The notes under the pieces: generated by a model
Databases searched by the model: none
The model's input: only the letters and a program-made list of their open reading frames with translations
Told to the model about the DNA's origin: nothing
Shown: positions 1 through 6,343 of the stretch, in pieces
Layout of the letters: each line of letters begins with the position of its first letter
Position numbering within the stretch: position 1 is the stretch's first letter
Made by a program: the position numbers and the translations under genes
Origin: Clostridia bacterium
Lineage (GTDB): Bacteria; Bacillota; Clostridia; UBA1381
Length of the DNA: 15,645 bases
Reading direction: 5' to 3'
Assembly: GCA_900756545.1 (NCBI GenBank)
Contig: CAAEKO010000040.1
Location: forward strand, 1 to 15,645

Positions 1-218
1 AATTCTAAAAATCCTTTCCCTTTGTCGGTTACCCGTACACCTTTCGGGCTTCTTTCAAAAATCTGGATACCCACTGTGGATTCCAGTTCTCGGATCGCCT
101 TGCTCAGGTTCGGTTGTCCCATATACAATGCCTCCGCCGCCTGCCGGATTGAGCCGCGCTTTGCCACCTCTGCAGCATACCGGAGATGCATTATGCTCAA
201 ATTATTTAAGCTGTTCAT
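1..218 (-). CDS. LysR-family transcriptional regulator, N-terminal fragment (runs off window)
   Basis: The minus strand encodes the DNA-binding N terminus of a LysR-type regulator; about 72 residues are visible and the effector-binding domain lies beyond the left edge. The winged helix-turn-helix pattern is clear: LRYAAEVAKRGSIRQAAEAL, then a recognition helix with QPNLSKAIRELE, then VGIQIFERSPKGVRVTDKG, the usual wing. I place the start at 218 because an AAAGGGTGG ribosome binding site lies about five bases upstream. An in-frame ATG at 239 would add seven residues but has no good binding site and would put that site inside the gene. The target genes and ligand cannot be told from this fragment. 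Downstream neighbours are outside the window; upstream is the end of the DHHW/MBOAT operon, read in the same direction but separated by its own promoter. Confidence 0.9.
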   Translation of the reverse strand, partial: MNSLNNLSIMHLRYAAEVAKRGSIRQAAEALYMGQPNLSKAIRELESTVGIQIFERSPKGVRVTDKGKGFLE

Positions 219-268
219 GCTGTCCACCCTTTCTGCCATATATTCATTTGAACATTCGATATACAAAA

Positions 269-297
269 ATTATATAGCAGTAAAAAAAGCTTGTCAA
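269..297 (-). promoter_or_regulatory. Perfect-consensus sigma-A promoter for the LysR gene
   Basis: On the minus strand TTGACA (297 to 292) is followed by exactly 17 bases and then TATAAT (274 to 269). All twelve hexamer positions match the vegetative sigma consensus. Transcription would begin near 262, giving a leader of about 45 nt before the ATG at 218. Confidence 0.85.
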
Positions 298-320
298 CAA
301 AACATAGCGGACTTTAAATA

Positions 321-343
321 AAATTGGTAAATTTACCCTAATT
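321..343 (-). terminator. Weak inverted repeat, possible terminator of the DHHW/MBOAT operon
   Basis: Between the stop of the last DHHW gene and the LysR promoter lies the 12-bp palindrome GGTAAATTTACC (326-337), flanked by AATT on each side so that a longer bulged stem is possible. On the minus strand it is followed by the T-rich AATTTTATTT. The stem is AT-rich and short, so this is at best a weak intrinsic terminator; it could also be chance in AT-rich sequence. Confidence 0.35.
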
Positions 344-365
344 CCGTACTATTTCTTATATCTTT

Positions 366-1559
366 TTACTTCTTGTATAAGTCCCGGATACCTTGAATCA
401 AATCCGGAAAAGTCGTAGAAAAGGCATAATTCATAATCAGCACATCATCCGGGGCATGCTGATCCAGAATAGTCTGAAGGCCCTCCTTGTAGCTTCGGGG
501 ATCAACCAAAAGAACATGCTCATAATTTCTTATCAGCCAAGGTGCAAACGCATTGGCAAAGGAATCCTTGATGATCAGAAGAGTCTTGCCGTTTTTCGTC
601 GGTGTAGGAATGTCTAAAAACGAATGGTCGCCGCAAAGAAAAACCTTGTAGGTTGCCTCTTCCCCCTCTGATGGCGACCAATACAGCGTACCGCCGTAAT
701 CTACTGGGCTTCCATCATCCAAATAACCAAACGCATTGGTTTGCAGATTTTCACCCCGGACAAAATATTCAATGGTATCCGGTTCCAGCTCCGGTTTTTC
801 CGCCTGTTTATAGAGTGTCCCGAAAAATCCCGGATATGCATATCTCTTATATTCGGATAATGGCGGTACAGGCTCGCCCTTAGCCTCTAAAAAGGCATTA
901 TAGGCATAAAACGCACCAAGCTGTGTCCAGTGATGGTCCGTACGAAAGTAAACGTATTCGGATTTATGCGCTTCTATGACACTATAGGCGTCTACCGTCT
1001 GAATTCGTGTGTCTAAATTATCATATATATATTGGATCGCTTCTTTTTGGTTATCAGCTATACTTTTATACAGCTGCCGCTCAAACTCAATCTGCGTTGG
1101 CACCAGCATTGAATACAGGCTGACGTCCTCCGGCAAGTTTTCGGCGTAGTAATTCAACATCTCAATATATTGGTCGGCTGTTTTTAGGTCAAATTCAAAG
1201 ACCTCCTCAATCCTGTCCTTCTGTACAAGCAGTTTTTTCTTTTGTCCAGTATTGCCTGTACCCACATCCTTGCTGGCCTCCAGAATTCTGCCAAGCCCCA
1301 AATCCAGGCCCTTTATATTGGTAAAAGCAGAAGACTGCGCTGTAAAAAAGGAACGGAAACCTACATTGTCCGCTAAATAATTCTCAAAATTCCGGCTGTA
1401 ATTCCCGCTGAAAAATGCCTCTTTTGTCAGCTCCGGAAACTCCGCCGGTATGCGGTTCTCCTGTAAAACGCTTTCTTTGTCTGCTGGAATCAAAATCCCC
1501 ACCACAAGGGCAGCCGCCAGTGCGAAAAGAAATACCGCGATATTGATTTTTGCCCGCAT
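366..1559 (-). CDS. DHHW-family extracytoplasmic protein (AlgX/AlgJ-like SGNH fold), membrane-anchored
   Basis: This 397-aa protein belongs to the DHHW family, related to the AlgJ/AlgX proteins that work with MBOAT acyltransferases on secreted glycans. Residues 5-25 form a single hydrophobic segment, either an uncleaved signal anchor or a signal peptide, so the rest should lie outside the membrane. The family motif T-D-H-H-W is at 207-211, and a serine block IIKDSFANAF surrounds Ser333. By analogy with AlgX, D208, H210 and S333 could form a Ser-His-Asp triad. An N-terminal AlgX-like stretch (FPELTKEAFFSGNYSRNFENYL) precedes them. The ATG at 1559 has an ideal AGGAGGG site whose first bases are the stop codon of the MBOAT gene, so the two are probably translationally coupled. 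It is the last gene of the three-gene operon. Esterase versus acetyltransferase activity, and the glycan substrate, cannot be decided from sequence. Confidence 0.88.
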   Translation of the reverse strand: MRAKINIAVFLFALAAALVVGILIPADKESVLQENRIPAEFPELTKEAFFSGNYSRNFENYLADNVGFRSFFTAQSSAFTNIKGLDLGLGRILEASKDVGTGNTGQKKKLLVQKDRIEEVFEFDLKTADQYIEMLNYYAENLPEDVSLYSMLVPTQIEFERQLYKSIADNQKEAIQYIYDNLDTRIQTVDAYSVIEAHKSEYVYFRTDHHWTQLGAFYAYNAFLEAKGEPVPPLSEYKRYAYPGFFGTLYKQAEKPELEPDTIEYFVRGENLQTNAFGYLDDGSPVDYGGTLYWSPSEGEEATYKVFLCGDHSFLDIPTPTKNGKTLLIIKDSFANAFAPWLIRNYEHVLLVDPRSYKEGLQTILDQHAPDDVLIMNYAFSTTFPDLIQGIRDLYKK

Positions 1560-1571
1560 CGGCCTTCCCTC

Positions 1572-2960
1572 CTAAAATCTGAAATATAAAAATGGATTAT
1601 ATGTTTCGCCCACCAACAAGGTGAAGCACAGGAAAATCACCCCGACGATAACTACCGGTGAAATCACCGCCGCAGCGACCGGCGCCTTTTGGGTAACCTT
1701 ACGCGCCAATACCGCCGTCAGCGGCGTGGAAGCAATGATCAGTACAACGATCAGCCAAATGTTTGAAAGAAACGTAGATATGGCTATATAATCCACCCAC
1801 ACGCCGCTGCCGCCAAAAGCACATTTCAAAAAAGCGCCTAACTGCGACAAATCTGTAAAATAGAACAGACTCCAGCCAAAAATCACAATAACCATACTGT
1901 AAATGACGCCCATTACCTTGGGCAGCCGTAAAAGCGCCCCTTTAAACAGTTTCTTCTCAATAATCAGAATTATACCATAATAAAGGCCCCACAAAATAAA
2001 ATTCCAACTCGCACCGTGCCACAGTCCAGTCAAAAACCACACCACCAGAATATTTCGAATATGATACCGGCGGTTTCCGCCTAATGGAATGTATACATAG
2101 TCCCGGAAAAATGTCCCCAAGGAAATATGCCAGCGGCGCCAAAATTCAGTTGCATTTTTGGAGATATACGGATAATCAAAGTTTTCCAGAAATCTGAATC
2201 CAAAGAAACGTCCCATGCCAATCGCCATGTCGGAATAGCCGGAAAAATCAAAATAAATCTGAAATGGATACATCACAATTCCCAGCCAAGCCGTGGCTGC
2301 CGAGGTATGTGCAAAACCGCCGCCAATCAGCATTGTAACTAATTTCCCAGCAGAGTTTGCCAAAACAACCTTCTTAAAAAGCCCCGTTACAAACCGAAGT
2401 ATCCCCGCCTCAAAATCCTCTTGGGATACGTGCCGGTCATCAATTTGCCCTTCAATGTCAATGTACCGGACAATCGGGCCGGCAACCAACTGCGGAAACA
2501 TGGACACGTACGCCATAAATTTGATAAATGATTTTTGTACCTTTACCTCGCCCCGGTACACATCAATGGTATAGCTCATAGTCTGGAAGGTATAAAAGGA
2601 AATGCCCAGGGGCAGGCTAAACCCATAAAACGGGATATTTATTCCCAACAATGCATTGATATTTTCCACAACGAACCCTGAATATTTAAAAATCCCCAAA
2701 AGGCCCAGATTCACAATCAAAGAGCATAACAGGAACACTTTTTTATATTTTGGAAACCGTCCGATCGCCCGCCCGTTGAAATAATCCACCAGCGCGGAAA
2801 AAATTAGCGCCAGCACCCATACAGGCTCGCCCCACGCATAGAAAATGACAGAAAAAATCACAAGTACAATATTTTTGTATGTCATATTTCTGGACAGATT
2901 ATAAAGCAAAAGTACTGCGGGCAGGAATATGCATATAAAAATCAAACTGGAAAAAACCAT
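1572..2960 (-). CDS. MBOAT-family membrane O-acyltransferase (AlgI/DltB-like)
   Basis: A 462-aa polytopic membrane protein of the membrane-bound O-acyltransferase family. Members such as AlgI and DltB move an acyl group across the membrane toward an extracytoplasmic acceptor. Hallmarks visible here are the long run of hydrophobic segments, the family block EFWRRWHISLGTFFRDYVYI (around 272-291, followed by PLGGNRR) and the invariant-histidine block TGLWHGASWNF (around 311-321), giving candidate catalytic His278 and His315. It opens with the usual MVFSSLIFICIFLP. The start at 2960 is preceded by an AGAAGGGA site. It lies between two DHHW genes with gaps of 19 and 12 bases, an arrangement parallel to AlgI with AlgJ and AlgX, so O-acetylation of a surface or secreted polysaccharide or of peptidoglycan is the best inference. 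No DltA, DltC or DltX homologue is adjacent, which argues against lipoteichoic acid D-alanylation. Confidence 0.93.
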   Translation of the reverse strand: MVFSSLIFICIFLPAVLLLYNLSRNMTYKNIVLVIFSVIFYAWGEPVWVLALIFSALVDYFNGRAIGRFPKYKKVFLLCSLIVNLGLLGIFKYSGFVVENINALLGINIPFYGFSLPLGISFYTFQTMSYTIDVYRGEVKVQKSFIKFMAYVSMFPQLVAGPIVRYIDIEGQIDDRHVSQEDFEAGILRFVTGLFKKVVLANSAGKLVTMLIGGGFAHTSAATAWLGIVMYPFQIYFDFSGYSDMAIGMGRFFGFRFLENFDYPYISKNATEFWRRWHISLGTFFRDYVYIPLGGNRRYHIRNILVVWFLTGLWHGASWNFILWGLYYGIILIIEKKLFKGALLRLPKVMGVIYSMVIVIFGWSLFYFTDLSQLGAFLKCAFGGSGVWVDYIAISTFLSNIWLIVVLIIASTPLTAVLARKVTQKAPVAAAVISPVVIVGVIFLCFTLLVGETYNPFLYFRF

Positions 2961-2979
2961 ATATTCAATTCCCTTCTGT

Positions 2980-4380
2980 TTATTTGACCATATCGGCCAC
3001 GGATTGGCGGTACCCCACAGACGTTACGCCTCCGGGATAATTAATCATGATCAAATCATCAAACCGTATCCATTCGTAAAAGGCCTTTAGGTCAAAATTC
3101 CTGCCGTTACCCCCAAATCCATTAAACTTTCGGGGGTCTACAGCGTAAATTTCTGCGTAATCGTCCACAGCCCAGGTGGTAAAAGCATTGCCAAAGGACT
3201 CTTTTAAGATGACCAGCTTTCTATTTGTCCGGGCATCTGGGTTTACAATAACAGTCAACGGGCAGTCGCCGCCCAAAAACGCACTGCTGTACCCAGTACT
3301 TTTGGGATTCACCACCTGAACCGGTCCCTCATAAATACACATATTTTGATCAGCATAACTTGCCGCAGCATAATTCCGAGACTTTGGCATGAATTTTTCC
3401 ATCAAGTCCCCATTTTGCCGTGCCAATGCTTCACCCCGCGTCCCCCTGGCGAATCCAGCCACAGAGCCTACAAAACCAGTGTTCGTAAAGCACTCGTATG
3501 TATCCAGAGCAGGCATGTCCCAGCCCTTGTTTTCCGCAAAGGCCTGATAAGCATAGTATGCCCCGCGCTGCGTCCAATGATGATCGGTATCAAAATAAAG
3601 TTTTTCGTTGCCATGGGCATAAAGCGCCGCAACAGTATTGATCGGCATAACATTGTCCTGCATAGCGCCATAAGCGGTACGGATGCCTGCCGTCTGATTC
3701 ATTGCCATTTTTTTTGGCGCGTAAAACTCCGCGTAATTGGGAACCATGATCGCATACACCTGCACATCAGGTAAACTGTTTGTCACCATGTTTACCAGAT
3801 TGGCATAGATTCGTCCCTGTTCCTCCGAGATGCTTAAAAGCTCCATAGCATGCTTGTTATTGATAAAGGCAAAGCCGCCATAAGATGAAATACCCCAGTT
3901 TTCATATCTGTACAAATCCCCCGGATACGTGGTTAAAAGCGTGTCTCGCCGGTTAAATTTTGTTTCAGCCAGCACACCGCCAAGCTCTACCTCAAAACCA
4001 GTCAAACGCTGGTACATAGCCTGGCTCATATACGCTACGCCGTGGTAAATCAGCGTGGGCAACTCAAATTCACATCGTTCTTCCCCCACCCACATCACAT
4101 TGGAATCCATCAGGATATAAGAGGTAATACCGTCCTTGATGGCCTCTACCGCCCGCAGCTCTCCATTCCATCCCAGATCGAATCCGCTGGCTTTTAATAT
4201 ATTGTCAATGGGCATATATATATTAGAGTAGTATAAAAGAATATTCTCCGGCAGAATGTATTCCTGTCCGTCTATATTAAATTTAGGCTCGTCCGCAAAT
4301 AACGTAAGCTTTTGCGCTTGTACTGCAGAAACACTGAAAAGAAGAAACATAAAACAAACGGCGGCGGTTATTTTTTTCAT
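2980..4380 (-). CDS. Secreted DHHW protein with N-terminal copper-amine-oxidase-N-like domain
   Basis: This 466-aa exported protein is the first gene of the DHHW/MBOAT operon. Residues 1-22 are a signal peptide (MKK, hydrophobic core, VQA before the likely cleavage site). Residues about 33-135 resemble the copper amine oxidase N-terminal-like domain found in clostridial surface proteins: a GQEYILPEN strand, then IYMPIDNILKASGFDLGWNG and AYMSQAMYQRLTG. From about 160 onward comes a DHHW domain, with T-D-H-H-W at 265-269 and a serine block ILKESFGNAF around Ser395; D266, H268 and S395 could form a triad like that of AlgX. It resembles the third gene of the operon in both motif blocks, but the N-terminal domain is unique to this copy. 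I chose ATG 4380, which has AGGGGA ten bases upstream, begins a proper signal peptide and clears the leader hairpins; an in-frame TTG at 4422 lies inside a hairpin. Confidence 0.85.
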   Translation of the reverse strand: MKKITAAVCFMFLLFSVSAVQAQKLTLFADEPKFNIDGQEYILPENILLYYSNIYMPIDNILKASGFDLGWNGELRAVEAIKDGITSYILMDSNVMWVGEERCEFELPTLIYHGVAYMSQAMYQRLTGFEVELGGVLAETKFNRRDTLLTTYPGDLYRYENWGISSYGGFAFINNKHAMELLSISEEQGRIYANLVNMVTNSLPDVQVYAIMVPNYAEFYAPKKMAMNQTAGIRTAYGAMQDNVMPINTVAALYAHGNEKLYFDTDHHWTQRGAYYAYQAFAENKGWDMPALDTYECFTNTGFVGSVAGFARGTRGEALARQNGDLMEKFMPKSRNYAAASYADQNMCIYEGPVQVVNPKSTGYSSAFLGGDCPLTVIVNPDARTNRKLVILKESFGNAFTTWAVDDYAEIYAVDPRKFNGFGGNGRNFDLKAFYEWIRFDDLIMINYPGGVTSVGYRQSVADMVK

Positions 4381-4410
4381 AGCAGTATTTTCCCCTATAT
4401 TGATTTTATC

Positions 4411-4436
4411 AGCAGGGGGCAAAATGCCTCCCTGCT
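4411..4436 (-). promoter_or_regulatory. GC-rich leader hairpin upstream of the DHHW/MBOAT operon
   Basis: In the minus-strand RNA, AGCAGGGAGGCA (4436 to 4425) pairs with TGCCCCCTGCT (4421 to 4411) around a three-base loop, giving an 11-bp stem with a single bulged A. No U-run follows, so it is not a standard terminator. It directly abuts the palindrome at 4437-4458 and ends about 30 nt before the chosen start codon, outside the ribosome binding site at 4391-4396. Confidence 0.6.
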
Positions 4437-4458
4437 TGCGTAAACGGCCGTTTACGCA
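4437..4458. promoter_or_regulatory. 22-bp perfect palindrome, candidate operator or leader hairpin
   Basis: The half-site TGCGTAAACGG is followed immediately by its exact reverse complement, with no mismatch over 22 bp. It lies roughly 20 to 41 nt downstream of the predicted transcription start of the DHHW/MBOAT operon. As DNA it looks like the binding site of a dimeric repressor; the GTAAAC...GTTTAC arms are reminiscent of LacI/GalR-family sites, although the centre is CGGCCG. As RNA it would fold into a 9-bp stem with a GGCC loop. Which of the two acts cannot be told here. Confidence 0.65.
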
Positions 4459-4484
4459 GTTATTTCCTATATTATATTGTTTCT

Positions 4485-4513
4485 ATTATACCGTACTTTC
4501 ATCGGAAAATCAA
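4485..4513 (-). promoter_or_regulatory. Sigma-A promoter of the DHHW/MBOAT operon
   Basis: On the minus strand TTGATT (4513 to 4508) is followed by 17 bases and TATAAT (4490 to 4485). The -10 is perfect and the -35 matches four of six. The -35 box contains the TGA stop codon of the upstream ABC gene. Transcription would begin near 4478, giving a leader of about 98 nt with two hairpins. Confidence 0.7.
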
Positions 4514-6342
4514 GTTTTATTGCCCGCAAATTGGTTTTGATACAGCTGATAATAACACCCCTGTTTTGCCAGCAGCGATTCATGGCTTCCTGTTTCCACA
4601 ATCTGCCCGTGCTCCAGTACCACAATCATGTCCGCGTCACGAATCGTAGAGAGCCTGTGGGCAATAATGATGCTGGTTCTGTTTTTCATTAGGGCAATCA
4701 TAGCCTGCTGGATATGCATTTCCGTGCGAGTATCCACGCTGGAGGTCGCCTCGTCTAATACCAGAATCTTTGGATTTTTCAAAACCGCACGGGCAATAGA
4801 TAAAAGCTGACGCTGCCCCTGGCTTAGATTTTCACCGGATTCTGTCAGGACTGTTCCATAGCCGTCTTGCAGCCGCTCTATAAATATGTTGGCGTTGGCA
4901 GTTTCTGAAGCATATTCAATTTCCTCTTGCCTCGCCTGCAGATTGCCGTAGCGAATATTATTTTCAATCGTATCTGAAAACAGAACTGTATCTTGTAAAA
5001 CAATCGCAATATTCTGCCGAAGGTCGTCCATAGAGATATCTCGGATGTCCACGCCATCCAGCAGAATTCTGCCCTCGTCCACATCATAAAACCGCGTTAA
5101 GAGATTCACCACTGTGGTTTTTCCAGAGCCGGTAGCGCCGACCAGCGCAATCTTCTGTCCGGCCTTTACCTGGAGATTAAAATCCTTCAGCACTGGCTCC
5201 CCCTTCTTGTAGGAAAATAAGATATGCTGGAAATCAATATTCCCTTTTACGCCCGCATCTGAAACTGCTGTTTGACCCGCATCCATCTCCGGCGGCGCAT
5301 CCATGATTTCAAATACACGCTCTGCCCCGGCTATTGCTGTCTGAATTTGCGCAAATTGGTTGGCGATCTCACTGATCGGCCGCGAAAACTGGCGTGCATA
5401 AATCAAAAACGCCTGAATCGCGCCTATGGTTATCGTTCCCCGCAAAGCCATCAACCCACCGCAGCTTGCGATCAGCAAAAATCCAAAATTGGAAATAAAG
5501 TTCATAACCGGCCCCATAGAACCGCCGATAATCTGCGCTTTCGTAGCGCATTTACAAAGTTCGCCGCTGATTTTATTAAATTCCGCCTCAACCTTTTGTT
5601 CCTTACCGAAAGCGGCAATCGTTTTATATCCTGTCACTGTTTCCTCCGCGTGGCCGTTGAGCTTGCCCAGAAGTGTCTGCTGTTGGGTAAAAAGCCGCCG
5701 CATAGGCTTTGACAAGACCGCTGTAGCCGCTAGCGTCAGTACAATAGTCACCATACTGATAACTGTCAGAAATGGGCTGTACCATAGCATAATTGCAACT
5801 GTGCCTATGACCGTCAGACCGCCGGAAATCAGGGAACCAATAGATTGGGATATTGTGTTGGAAATATTCTCTACATCATTGGTCATCCGGCTCATAATAT
5901 CCCCATGCTGGTGAGTATCGAAGTAGCGAATCTGCAAACGAACGATTTTTGAGAACAAATCCGCGCGCATATTACGGACTGTTGTCTGGGATAGCTTTGC
6001 TGAAAAAATCCCCTGTAAATAAGTGAATAAAGACAGCACAACATATAATAGTATAAGGAAGGCCAGCATTTTTACAAAAAGACCAAAATCCATTTGCAGC
6101 CGGTTTTCACTAATTGTCACAGCATCAATAGCAAAGCCCTGTATACTGGGAATCGCCAAGTTTAGCAACGTAATTGCAATCATATCCGCCAGTAAAAGGA
6201 AAAATAGATATTTATTTTCAGCAATATAGTTAATCAAGCGCTTTAATGTCTTTTTTGCATCTTTAGGCTTCTCTTTCATGACTGGGCCATGTCTCCCGCC
6301 CCGGGGTCCCATAGGCGGCGGATTCTGTCGTTTATCCTGCAT
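4510..6342 (-). CDS. ABC exporter half-transporter, catalytically canonical subunit with degenerate LSQGQ signature
   Basis: A 610-aa half-transporter with an N-terminal membrane domain (about residues 35-335, six predicted helices) fused to an ATPase domain (about 368-600). Walker A is GATGSGKTT (402-410), the Q-loop is Q450, Walker B is ILVLDE with catalytic Glu531, and the switch histidine is H562. The signature is LSQGQ (506-510), not LSGGQ. The N terminus is Pro/Gly/Arg-rich (PPPMGPRGGRHGP), a usual feature of this subfamily. It starts one base after the stop of the 574-aa partner, with a GGGGAGG site inside that gene's last codons, so they should be coupled and form a heterodimer of the type represented by BmrCD and TM287/288. 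The substrate is unknown; such pumps often export drugs, peptides or lipids. Confidence 0.95.
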   Translation of the reverse strand: MQDKRQNPPPMGPRGGRHGPVMKEKPKDAKKTLKRLINYIAENKYLFFLLLADMIAITLLNLAIPSIQGFAIDAVTISENRLQMDFGLFVKMLAFLILLYVVLSLFTYLQGIFSAKLSQTTVRNMRADLFSKIVRLQIRYFDTHQHGDIMSRMTNDVENISNTISQSIGSLISGGLTVIGTVAIMLWYSPFLTVISMVTIVLTLAATAVLSKPMRRLFTQQQTLLGKLNGHAEETVTGYKTIAAFGKEQKVEAEFNKISGELCKCATKAQIIGGSMGPVMNFISNFGFLLIASCGGLMALRGTITIGAIQAFLIYARQFSRPISEIANQFAQIQTAIAGAERVFEIMDAPPEMDAGQTAVSDAGVKGNIDFQHILFSYKKGEPVLKDFNLQVKAGQKIALVGATGSGKTTVVNLLTRFYDVDEGRILLDGVDIRDISMDDLRQNIAIVLQDTVLFSDTIENNIRYGNLQARQEEIEYASETANANIFIERLQDGYGTVLTESGENLSQGQRQLLSIARAVLKNPKILVLDEATSSVDTRTEMHIQQAMIALMKNRTSIIIAHRLSTIRDADMIVVLEHGQIVETGSHESLLAKQGCYYQLYQNQFAGNKT

Positions 6343-6343
6343 C

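Noticed and set aside
22..321. Plus-strand frame of 99 codons at the left edge
   Set aside because: It is the complement of the LysR helix-turn-helix coding region and of that gene's promoter.
3346..3774. Open frame of 142 codons on the plus strand within the first DHHW gene
   Set aside because: Antisense to an exported protein with a signal peptide and family motif; cysteine- and histidine-rich translation without a family resemblance.
4381..4422. Upstream TTG start for the first DHHW gene, with a GGGAGG just before it
   Set aside because: The TTG and the apparent binding site are buried in an 11-bp hairpin, and the extra 14 residues would spoil an otherwise textbook signal peptide that begins at ATG 4380 with its own AGGGGA.
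4411..4436. Leader hairpin as a Rho-independent terminator for the ABC operon
   Set aside because: The stem is strong but is followed by GATAAAATC rather than a U-run, and it lies downstream of the predicted operon promoter.
5272..5712. Open frame of 146 codons on the plus strand
   Set aside because: Antisense shadow of the ABC ATPase/membrane domain junction; the translation has no domain-like pattern.
5426..5914. Open frame of 162 codons on the plus strand inside the ABC gene
   Set aside because: It is wholly antisense to a clear ABC transporter gene, has no recognisable family pattern and no ribosome binding site context; long opposite-strand frames are expected over well-coded genes.
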